Shown here in pieces: positions 1-5,421 of a stretch of DNA of 5,421 nucleotides (the stretch's first letter is position 1; every line of letters begins with the position of its first letter). Both the position numbers and the translations under genes were made by a program. The stretch is from CAINVV01 sp964506325 (lineage in GTDB: Bacteria > Bacteroidota > Bacteroidia > Bacteroidales > Prolixibacteraceae): positions 1 to 5,421 of the forward strand of contig CAZDLO010000170.1 of the NCBI GenBank assembly GCA_964506325.1. The letters run 5' to 3'. Below the pieces are notes generated by a model that worked only from the letters and a program-made list of their open reading frames with translations, was not told the DNA's origin and did not search any database.

Positions 1-33
1 AAGGGAAAATCGTTCAAAAAGAGGCTAAAATAA
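1..33 (+). CDS. Possible C-terminal tail of an upstream gene (partial)
   Basis: Reading frame 1 is open from the window edge for ten codons (KGKSFKKRLK) and stops at TAA 31-33. A short, strongly basic, lysine-rich end is a common way for a protein to finish, and the DNA becomes AT-rich and stop-dense straight after it, as in an intergenic region. Frame 2 (stop 26-28) and frame 3 (stop 105-107) are also open from the edge, so the frame choice is a guess. No family can be assigned from ten residues. Confidence 0.25.
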   Translation, partial: KGKSFKKRLK

Positions 34-68
34 GGTGGTCAATTTACACCGGCGCATCCCTTTTAAGT

Positions 69-100
69 TTTCAATCACTAATTAAAAACAACTATTTTTG
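69..100 (+). promoter_or_regulatory. Candidate Bacteroidota-type promoter for miaB
   Basis: TATTTTTG at 93-100 matches the Bacteroidota -7 consensus TAnnTTTG exactly. TTTC at 69-72 lies 20 bp upstream and differs by one base from the -33 consensus TTTG, and 20 bp is within the known spacing of 19-21 bp. Transcription would begin near 105 and leave a leader of roughly 70 nt before the miaB start at 178. The surrounding DNA is AT-rich, so a chance match is possible. Confidence 0.4.
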
Positions 101-177
101 TCGGTGATAAATTATGAGATGGGGAGAATAATAAATCAAGTTCTATTCCACCCATTTTTACCCCAAAAAGTAAAATA

Positions 178-1653
178 ATGAGTACTAAAACAAACATATT
201 TGATTCAAATTCTGAAAATTCCCGACCTATTTCCCCCCAAACAGAACACCCTATAAAAAGTGTCTTAACATCTGATAATCAGTTAAATAAAATTTCGAAT
301 AAAGAAAATAAGAAGTTATACATAGAAACCTATGGTTGCCAGATGAATGTGGCTGACAGTGAAGTTGTTGCTTCAGTAATGGGCGATCGCGGATTTATCC
401 TGACCAGCCAGTACACCGAAGCTGACGCAATCCTGGTCAATACCTGTTCTGTTCGGGACAATGCAGAGAAAAAAATCTGGAACAGGTTATCTCATTTCAA
501 GAGCCTGAAAAAGAAAAACCCGAAACTCGTTGTCGGACTGATCGGCTGCATGGCGGAGAGGATCGGCGATGAGCTGATCACCAGGAAATCGGTCGACCTG
601 GTTGCCGGTCCTGATGCCTACCGGGATCTTCCCTTCCTTTATGACAAAGCCTCCCTGGGTGAAAGCGCGGTCAATATTGAACTGACCATCGATGAAACCT
701 ACGATTCAATTATTCCGAAAAGAATCGGGGAAGAACGCATCACCGGATTTGTATCCATTACGCGGGGTTGCAACAACTTCTGTACCTACTGCATTGTTCC
801 CTATACGAGGGGGCGTGAGCGGAGCCGCGACCCAAAGGATATTCTATCTGAAGTCATGGCCATGATCGATAGCGGAACGAAAGAGGTCACCCTGCTGGGG
901 CAAAATGTCAACTCATATGCCTGGCACCCTGAACCTACCCGCAAACCTGTCAAATTCCCGGACCTGCTCGAAATGGTGGCCAGGGTATCCACCGACCTGC
1001 GCGTCAGGTTTACCACCTCACACCCCAAAGACCTGTCGGACAAACTGCTGAAAGTAATTGCTGCCAATCCGAACATTTGCAGGCACATTCACCTTCCGGT
1101 GCAGTCAGGCAGTTCTGCCATCCTGAAAAAGATGAACCGCAAATATGACCGGGAATGGTACCTCAACAGGATCAGCGCAATTCGGGAGGTCCTGCCGGGA
1201 TGCGGAATCACAACAGACATTTTCTGTGGCTTCTGCACCGAGACCGAAGAAGATCACCTGCAATCCCTGCAATTGATGGAAGAGGTCCGGTTCGACACTT
1301 CGTTTATGTTCAAATTCTCAATGAGGCCAGGCACCTACGCTGCAGATCATTTTGAAGATGACGTGCCCGGGGAAGTGAAATCCAGGAGACTGGAAGAGAT
1401 CATCAGGCTTCAGAACCGGCTCTCACTGGAAAGTAACAGGCGCGATATCGGCAGGATTGTTGAAGTCCTGGCAGAAGGGGTCTCCAAAAAGAAAAAACAG
1501 GAATATTTTGGGCGTAGTTCTGAAAATAAAGTGGTCGTCTTTCCAAACACGGGAATTGAAATTGGTGATTTTGTCAGGGTGAAGGTCCTCGACTGCACCC
1601 AGACCACGCTGATTGGAGAGGTCGAAGGCAAAACAGGTCCGGTTGCACCATAA
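178..1653 (+). CDS. miaB: tRNA-2-methylthio-N6-dimethylallyladenosine synthase MiaB
   Basis: MiaB is a cytoplasmic radical-SAM methylthiotransferase that converts i6A37 to ms2i6A37 in tRNAs reading UNN codons. The N-terminal UPF0004 domain begins near residue 46 and carries the three auxiliary-cluster cysteines C54 (TYGC), C90 (NTC) and C124 (IGC). The radical-SAM motif CxxxCxxC is C198, C202, C205 (RGCNNFCTYC). GQNVNSY (241-247) and HLPVQSGS (305-312) are typical of MiaB rather than RimO or MtaB. A TRAM RNA-binding domain fills about 423-486. Length (491 aa) is slightly above the usual 440-475 because of a polar, Asn/Ser/Lys-rich N-terminal extension of about 45 residues. ATG 178 is the first ATG after an in-frame stop at 115-117, and the next in-frame Met is M56, inside the domain. 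No Shine-Dalgarno sequence is visible, and the upstream DNA is A-rich. All catalytic residues are present. Confidence 0.97.
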   Translation: MSTKTNIFDSNSENSRPISPQTEHPIKSVLTSDNQLNKISNKENKKLYIETYGCQMNVADSEVVASVMGDRGFILTSQYTEADAILVNTCSVRDNAEKKIWNRLSHFKSLKKKNPKLVVGLIGCMAERIGDELITRKSVDLVAGPDAYRDLPFLYDKASLGESAVNIELTIDETYDSIIPKRIGEERITGFVSITRGCNNFCTYCIVPYTRGRERSRDPKDILSEVMAMIDSGTKEVTLLGQNVNSYAWHPEPTRKPVKFPDLLEMVARVSTDLRVRFTTSHPKDLSDKLLKVIAANPNICRHIHLPVQSGSSAILKKMNRKYDREWYLNRISAIREVLPGCGITTDIFCGFCTETEEDHLQSLQLMEEVRFDTSFMFKFSMRPGTYAADHFEDDVPGEVKSRRLEEIIRLQNRLSLESNRRDIGRIVEVLAEGVSKKKKQEYFGRSSENKVVVFPNTGIEIGDFVRVKVLDCTQTTLIGEVEGKTGPVAP

Positions 1654-1711
1654 TGTTTGATCCGGGATTTTGGATTACTGCAGGAAGATGATTGTAAAAT
1701 AAAATGACGAA

Positions 1712-1723
1712 TTTTGCGCAAAA
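1712..1723. repeat. Perfect 12-bp palindrome between miaB and the AhpD-like gene
   Basis: TTTTGCGCAAAA reads identically on both strands. It lies 58 bp after the miaB stop and 93 bp before the next start. No T-run follows, so it is not an intrinsic terminator; its symmetry would suit a dimeric DNA-binding protein. No known operator is recognised. Confidence 0.35.
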
Positions 1724-1816
1724 CCTGATCTATTGACAGTTTTTAAGCCAATGAGTGAAATTGTTCAACCAGGTTAAAGATTTTTCTGTACGTCCAAAAT
1801 CGAAAACATACTTGCC

Positions 1817-2158
1817 ATGCACGAAAAAGTAAAGGAATTCAGGGATTACCGTGCCAGGATGAATGACAAAATCCTGGCATCCGACAACAAGGTGATGAAA
1901 AGGATCTACAACATAGATACCAACACCTACATGGAGGGAGCCCTTTCATCCAAGACCAAGGAGATGCTCGGACTCGTCAGTTCGATGGTGCTGAGGTGTG
2001 ACGACTGTGTCAGGTACCACCTTGAGAAGTGTCATGAACAGGGAGTTACCACTGAAGAGCTGTTTGAGATATTCTCAGTGGCCAACCTTGTCGGTGGAAC
2101 CATCGTGATACCTCATACCAGGAGAGCACTGGAATACTGGGAAGCACTCAACGAATAA
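1817..2158 (+). CDS. AhpD-like carboxymuconolactone decarboxylase family protein
   Basis: This small, soluble, all-helical protein of 113 aa is a single CMD domain of the AhpD-like type. C61-x2-C64-x3-H68 (CDDCVRYH) matches the AhpD redox motif. E49 lies 12 residues before C61, the same spacing as Glu118 to Cys130 in M. tuberculosis AhpD, so the Glu/Cys/Cys/His relay looks intact except that the AhpD His132 position is Asp here (D63). A further cysteine, C72, follows. The C-terminal stretch LVGGTIVIPHTRRALEYWEAL is one I know from Bacteroidota members of this family. The likely role is thiol-disulfide exchange or peroxide defence; decarboxylase activity is not implied. No ahpC or other peroxiredoxin gene is adjacent. 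There is no Shine-Dalgarno sequence, and the upstream DNA is A-rich. The U32 gene follows after 55 bp, so co-transcription is plausible. The true substrate or partner is unknown. Confidence 0.9.
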   Translation: MHEKVKEFRDYRARMNDKILASDNKVMKRIYNIDTNTYMEGALSSKTKEMLGLVSSMVLRCDDCVRYHLEKCHEQGVTTEELFEIFSVANLVGGTIVIPHTRRALEYWEALNE

Positions 2159-2213
2159 TCCCCGATCCTGGTTACCCCTCCAGGAATTTATATCCAAACC
2201 CCAAGAACCATCC

Positions 2214-4070
2214 ATGGATCCCGCCAAAAAATTAGAACTACTGGCTCCTGCAAAGAACCTTGAATGCGGTATTGCTGCCCTGCATCATGGTGCCGATGCA
2301 GTGTACATTGGCGGTCCTAAATTCGGGGCAAGGGAGGCGGCCGGCAATTCCATTGATGAAATACGGAAACTTGCCGCAGAAGCACATATTTACGGGGCCA
2401 AAACCTATGTCGCACTCAATACCATCCTTTACGACAACGAGCTCAGCGAAGCGGAATCTATCATCCGGCAAGTCTGGGATGCCGGGGCGGATGCCCTTAT
2501 CATCCAGGACTTTGGAATACTGGAGATGGACCTTCCTCCCATTCCGCTCCATGCCAGCACGCAAGCCAACAACTTCACGGCTTCCAAAGTGAAATTCCTG
2601 GAAGATACCGGGTTCAAAAGAGCAGTCCTGGCAAGGGAGCTCTCACTCGATCAGATCAGTGAGATAGCCTCCCAGACTTCCATTGAGCTGGAGGCATTTG
2701 TTCACGGGTCGCTTTGCGTCTGCCTCAGCGGACAATGCTCCATGAGCCATGTCAGTGGCGGCAGGAGTGCCAACAGGGGGGCCTGCGCACAGCCCTGCAG
2801 AAAAAAATATACCCTAACCGACGCCACAGGGAAAATCATTGCCCGCGACAAACACCTGCTTTCGCTTAAAGACCTTAACCGCTCCCGTTCCATACGTGAA
2901 TTGGCGGAGGCCGGAGTTCGCTCCTTCAAAATTGAAGGACGGATGAAAAACCTGGACTATGTGAAAAATATTACCGCTTACTACCGGAAGGAGCTTGACC
3001 TGGTTTTGGAGGGAAAAACCGATTTTACACCAGCTACGCCGGGCAAAACCACCTTTTTCTTTCAACCCGATCCTGTCAGGACATTTCACCGGGCAGCCAC
3101 CGAATATTTCCTGCATGGACGGAAGGAGAGGGTGGCAGGACTGGACAGCCCGAAATCTCTCGGTGAAGAGATTGGGGAAGTAACCGGGATGACAAGGGAT
3201 TCGATCCAAATCTCAGGAACAAAACAAATTTCCAACAACGACGGGTTAACATTCATTGCCAGGAATGGAGAAAGTATCGGACTGAAGGTCAACAAAGCCG
3301 AAAACCGGTTCATTTACCCGGATAAAATGAACGGTGTATTTACCGGTGCAAAATTATACCGCAACTATGATCACGCCTTCCAGTTAGCTTTGGGCAAAAA
3401 AACCGCAGAGCGAAAGATTCCTGTATCATTCTTACTTCTTGAGACAGAGGAAGGTTTTCAACTTAGCAGCGACTCCGGTGCCGGTTTTGAAATAAAAATC
3501 CCAAAAATTGCAGCCCTCGACCCGGGCAAGTCCAGGGAGAACATCCTGCGGCAACTTGCCAAATCAGGTGAAACTCCTTTCAGCGTGACAAATATCAGTA
3601 CTGGCGGCAATGAACAGTATTTTTTCACCCAGCAACAATTAAACGAACTGAGACGGGGTTTGACTGAAAAAATGGCTTCATCCGGACCGGCTGCTGTGGC
3701 GGATGTTTTAGCGGATGACCCTGCAGTGAAAGCTGGAACTCCAAAAAATTATCGCGAAAATTCCACCCCTTTCCCTGCCGACCCCTGGCACTTTGAAAAC
3801 AACATAACCAACAGGCTGTCCATGCAGTTTTACCGGAGGCATGGTTTAGAGAACCCGGAAATGGGTCTGGAAAAAAGGATCATTTCAGGACGGCTTCAGG
3901 TGATGATCACCAGGCATTGTATCCAGCATGAACTGGGTTTTTGCAGACGGTATGGAGGATCCTTACCCCCGGATCTTACCGAACCTTTTGTTCTGAAGGA
4001 TGGTGACAATAAGTTTGAAATTGAATTTGACTGCAAAAATTGCATGATGAGGATTTTTAAAGAGATATAA
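2214..4070 (+). CDS. Peptidase U32 family protein, probable RlhA/TrhP-type RNA hydroxylase
   Basis: The N-terminal U32 domain (about 5-265) opens with LELLAPAKNLE. It contains a full match to the U32 signature at 160-178 (E160, F162, G165, C168, G173, C175, S178). C168, C175, C191 and C195 form the cysteine set expected for an iron-sulfur cluster in this family, and SFKIEGRMK (237-245) is a second hallmark. A middle region (roughly 390-490) corresponds to the DUF3656/collagenase-like domain of long members. The C-terminus adds C569, C577, C607 and C610. At 618 aa it is closer to E. coli RlhA (about 650 aa, 5-hydroxycytidine at 23S rRNA C2501) than to TrhP (about 450 aa, ho5U34 in tRNA). Older annotations call such proteins collagenase-like proteases; RNA hydroxylation is now better supported for the family. 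ATG 2214 places the conserved start correctly; AGGAA at 2182-2186 is too far upstream to be its ribosome site. The rRNA-versus-tRNA substrate is undecided. Confidence 0.9.
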   Translation: MDPAKKLELLAPAKNLECGIAALHHGADAVYIGGPKFGAREAAGNSIDEIRKLAAEAHIYGAKTYVALNTILYDNELSEAESIIRQVWDAGADALIIQDFGILEMDLPPIPLHASTQANNFTASKVKFLEDTGFKRAVLARELSLDQISEIASQTSIELEAFVHGSLCVCLSGQCSMSHVSGGRSANRGACAQPCRKKYTLTDATGKIIARDKHLLSLKDLNRSRSIRELAEAGVRSFKIEGRMKNLDYVKNITAYYRKELDLVLEGKTDFTPATPGKTTFFFQPDPVRTFHRAATEYFLHGRKERVAGLDSPKSLGEEIGEVTGMTRDSIQISGTKQISNNDGLTFIARNGESIGLKVNKAENRFIYPDKMNGVFTGAKLYRNYDHAFQLALGKKTAERKIPVSFLLLETEEGFQLSSDSGAGFEIKIPKIAALDPGKSRENILRQLAKSGETPFSVTNISTGGNEQYFFTQQQLNELRRGLTEKMASSGPAAVADVLADDPAVKAGTPKNYRENSTPFPADPWHFENNITNRLSMQFYRRHGLENPEMGLEKRIISGRLQVMITRHCIQHELGFCRRYGGSLPPDLTEPFVLKDGDNKFEIEFDCKNCMMRIFKEI

Positions 4071-4284
4071 CCCTGGCCGGAGCCTATATGGTTTTTATTG
4101 CTGCCAAAGAATACTTAACTCCAGCATTGGAAGTTGTCCTGATTTCCCTTCCTCAAAAGCTTGCCTGAAACCATGGAACAAAGAATTGGCCTGGTTCCAA
4201 AAAAGAAGAAATCCAATTGGTTTCAAATCAACCACTCAGATCGTACCTCCTCAAAATATTAATTTCTGATCCTGAATATAAAGT

Positions 4285-4300
4285 CCTGGTTGAAACCAGG
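4285..4300. repeat. 16-bp palindrome (operator- or hairpin-like)
   Basis: CCTGGTT-GA-AACCAGG has seven-base arms in perfect inverted repeat around a 2-bp centre. As RNA it would be a 6-bp stem with a UGAA tetraloop. No T-run follows, so it is unlikely to be an intrinsic terminator. Its left arm plus centre (CCTGGTTGAA) recurs in reverse complement at 1764-1773, before the AhpD-like gene. A regulator-binding site is possible, but no known operator matches. Confidence 0.4.
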
Positions 4301-4423
4301 GTTGTCATCCAATCTTTCGCCACTGAAAAAGGGTTCTTTGACAACAATCTATTTAACCTCCCTCTCAGAAACAGTTTTTTCTGCTAAGACAACTGGAAAA
4401 GCAGTAGCGTCAAAAAAAAATCG

Positions 4424-4454
4424 TTTGCCGCACAAAATAATTAGGTTAAATAAG
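4424..4454 (+). promoter_or_regulatory. Weak candidate promoter for the patatin-like gene
   Basis: TTTG at 4424-4427 matches the Bacteroidota -33 element. It is followed after 19 bp by TAAATAAG (4447-4454), which keeps four of the six fixed bases of TAnnTTTG. It would start transcription about 50 nt before the ATG at 4511. The match is poor; the better reason to expect a promoter here is the 440-bp gap separating this gene from the previous one. Confidence 0.2.
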
Positions 4455-4481
4455 AACCTGCGGGGTAACCTTTCCCCTTTT
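4443..4481 (+). promoter_or_regulatory. Overlapping stem-loops resembling an attenuator
   Basis: AGGTT (4443-4447) can pair with AACCT (4455-4459). AGGTTA (4443-4448) can instead pair with TAACCT (4466-4471). GGGG (4462-4465) can pair with CCCC (4474-4477), followed directly by TTTT (4478-4481). The first and third stems can coexist, whereas the second would break both. That is the geometry of a switchable terminator 30 nt before the patatin-like start. The stems are only 4-6 bp, so chance is a real alternative. Confidence 0.2.
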
Positions 4482-4510
4482 ATTGGTATCAACTTATTTA
4501 GGGATCAGCC

Positions 4511-5421
4511 ATGGAAAATCAGAAGACTTTTCACATTGGCATTGCGATGGCAGGAGCTGTCTCCGCGGGTGCGTACACCGCCGGAGTCATGGATTATTTG
4601 CTCGAAACGCTCGAAAACTGGCAAAAGGCGAAAGATCTCGGGCTGCCTGGAGTTCCACGGCACGAGGTAGTGATAGATGTTCTGAGCGGGTCCTCTGCCG
4701 GCGGAATGACGGCCATCCTTACAGCTGCCTCTGTGCAAAAGGAATTCCCGCACATCAACCAGCACAATTATTTTACCTTCTCAGCTTTCGAGAATCCCCT
4801 GTTCAATTCATGGGTCAACCTCACCGAAGAACCCAACAGTGATATAATGAGCCAGATGCTCGGGTGTGGAGATATTGACACCTCTCGTGATTCCAATCCG
4901 GGGAAGGAAGTGAGGTCGGTTTTCAACTCATTGTTTATTGAAAAGATAGTGCGCCGGGTTTTAGATTCTTCCCTGAAAGACCAGGCGACCGGAAGGCCCT
5001 ATTTTGCCCCTGATTTGGAACTGCTTACCACCCTGACCAACCTGAGGGGATTTAATCATGAGCTCGAATTTTTAACCTCTGCCGGCAAAAGGTTCGACAG
5101 GATGACCTCGCACAGGGACCTGATGCATTTTCAGCTTAATCCGGAAGGCACATACCGGCAGGATGGCAAGATTCCCTTCCACTTCAATACTCCGGGAGGA
5201 CTTAACAAAGATCTCCTCATCGATGGAGCCATTGCAACAGGGGCATTTCCTGCAGGACTTGCACCCCGTCTGGTCGTCAGAGATCCCAGATATATCAACG
5301 ACAGTATATTACTGAATAAATTCCATAAATCCGGAATCCTTGTTAACCCTGATCTTGATTACCGCGCAGTCTGTGTGGATGGAGGTGTTATCAACAACGA
5401 ACCTTACGACCTTACTGAACT
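4511..5421 (+). CDS. Patatin-like phospholipase / acyl hydrolase (partial, 3' end cut by window)
   Basis: The frame is open from ATG 4511 to the window end (303 codons, MENQKTFHIGIAMAGAVSAG...). Patatin-fold hydrolases cleave acyl esters of lipids with a Ser-Asp dyad. The nucleophile elbow GxSxG is G60-S61-S62-A63-G64, with S62 catalytic. The segment ATGAFPAGLAP (242-252) matches the conserved stretch that precedes the catalytic Asp, and VDGGVINNEP (289-298) supplies D290 in the DGG motif. The glycine-rich oxyanion loop (residues 10-25) lacks the usual basic residue. S62 and D290 are 228 residues apart, longer than in plant patatin, which implies a large insert. No signal peptide or membrane helix is evident in the visible part. 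The start is firm: an in-frame TAG lies at 4499-4501, and AGGGA at 4500-4504 can serve as a Shine-Dalgarno sequence. The substrate is unknown, and the C-terminal domains lie outside the window. Confidence 0.85.
   Translation, partial: MENQKTFHIGIAMAGAVSAGAYTAGVMDYLLETLENWQKAKDLGLPGVPRHEVVIDVLSGSSAGGMTAILTAASVQKEFPHINQHNYFTFSAFENPLFNSWVNLTEEPNSDIMSQMLGCGDIDTSRDSNPGKEVRSVFNSLFIEKIVRRVLDSSLKDQATGRPYFAPDLELLTTLTNLRGFNHELEFLTSAGKRFDRMTSHRDLMHFQLNPEGTYRQDGKIPFHFNTPGGLNKDLLIDGAIATGAFPAGLAPRLVVRDPRYINDSILLNKFHKSGILVNPDLDYRAVCVDGGVINNEPYDLTE

Larger units (their letters stand above)
4071..4510. other. 440-bp non-coding spacer with small inverted repeats
   Basis: No convincing gene is seen on either strand; the reading frames here are short or are shadows of the downstream patatin gene. 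The DNA is visibly AT-richer than the flanking genes, with a 9-A run at 4412-4420 and a 6-T run at 4375-4380. It holds an 8-bp palindrome CCAATTGG (4213-4220), a 16-bp near-perfect palindrome (4285-4300), and a cluster of overlapping stems at 4443-4481. No clear intrinsic terminator follows the U32 gene: the only candidate near 4081-4096 is a 4-bp stem with a G-U pair. I recognise no RNA gene or riboswitch. Confidence 0.6.

Noticed and set aside
34..50. GGTG...CACC inverted repeat after the possible upstream gene
   Set aside because: The stem is only 4 bp with a 9-nt loop and no adjoining T-run, so chance is the simplest explanation.
801..1088. Minus-strand open frame opposite miaB
   Set aside because: It lies wholly within miaB's conserved radical-SAM region, with no start signals or recognisable domain.
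1733..1761. Sigma70-like TTGACA with TGAAAT after 17 bp, before the AhpD-like gene
   Set aside because: The -10 matches only four of six bases, and Bacteroidota primary sigma factors prefer -33/-7 elements, so this enteric-style match is weak evidence.
2814..3209. 131-codon minus-strand open frame opposite the U32 gene
   Set aside because: It is antisense to a conserved coding region and has no motif or independent upstream signals.
4071..4097. Possible intrinsic terminator after the U32 gene
   Set aside because: The best stem (AGCC/GGTT) is 4 bp with one G-U pair, and the GGC/GCC alternative is 3 bp; neither is convincing despite the T-rich stretch.
4366..4383. CAGAAA / TTTCTG inverted repeat around a T-run
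   Set aside because: The 6-bp, AT-leaning stem has its T-run mostly in the loop and arm rather than after the stem, so it does not fit a terminator.
4290..4670. A 126-codon open frame spanning the long spacer and the start of the patatin-like gene
   Set aside because: It overlaps the well-supported patatin-like frame for 160 bp, has no recognisable domain, and its residues look like out-of-frame translation.
4483..4842. A 119-codon open frame inside the patatin-like gene
   Set aside because: It is a different frame of a gene whose own frame has clear GxSxG and DGG motifs; its Cys/Arg-rich composition is typical of a shadow.

Overview
The window looks like a piece of chromosome from a Bacteroidota (Bacteroidetes) bacterium. 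This rests on three things. The MiaB and AhpD-like proteins have wording I recognise as typical of that phylum (for example GFCTETEEDH in MiaB instead of the usual GFPGETEEDF). Three of the four gene starts have A-rich upstream DNA and no Shine-Dalgarno sequence at a usable distance. The stretch before the first gene carries an exact copy of the Bacteroidota -7 promoter element (TAnnTTTG). No genus can be named from the sequence alone.

Layout, all on the + strand: 1-33 may be the last ten codons of an upstream gene. 34-177 is AT-rich and holds a candidate promoter. 178-1653 is miaB, the tRNA A37 methylthiotransferase. After a 163-bp spacer, 1817-2158 encodes a small AhpD-like (carboxymuconolactone decarboxylase family) protein with an intact CxxC-xxx-H redox motif. 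After a further 55 bp, 2214-4070 encodes a long U32-family protein of the RlhA/TrhP type, a probable RNA hydroxylase rather than a protease. A 440-bp non-coding, AT-rich spacer (4071-4510) with several small inverted repeats follows. 4511-5421 is the first 303 codons of a patatin-like lipid acyl hydrolase that runs off the window end.

How the genes fit together: miaB and the U32 gene both point to RNA modification for translation, and both proteins carry cysteine sets of the iron-sulfur type. The AhpD-like protein between them is a thiol-redox protein and may share a transcript with the U32 gene, but a functional link is only inferred. The patatin-like gene appears to be a separate unit. I see no tRNA or rRNA gene, CRISPR array, insertion sequence or phage feature. 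Most of the window is ordinary housekeeping DNA. The points worth checking are the extra C-terminal cysteine set of the U32 protein, the atypical patatin active-site loop and long insert, and the structured spacer before the patatin gene.
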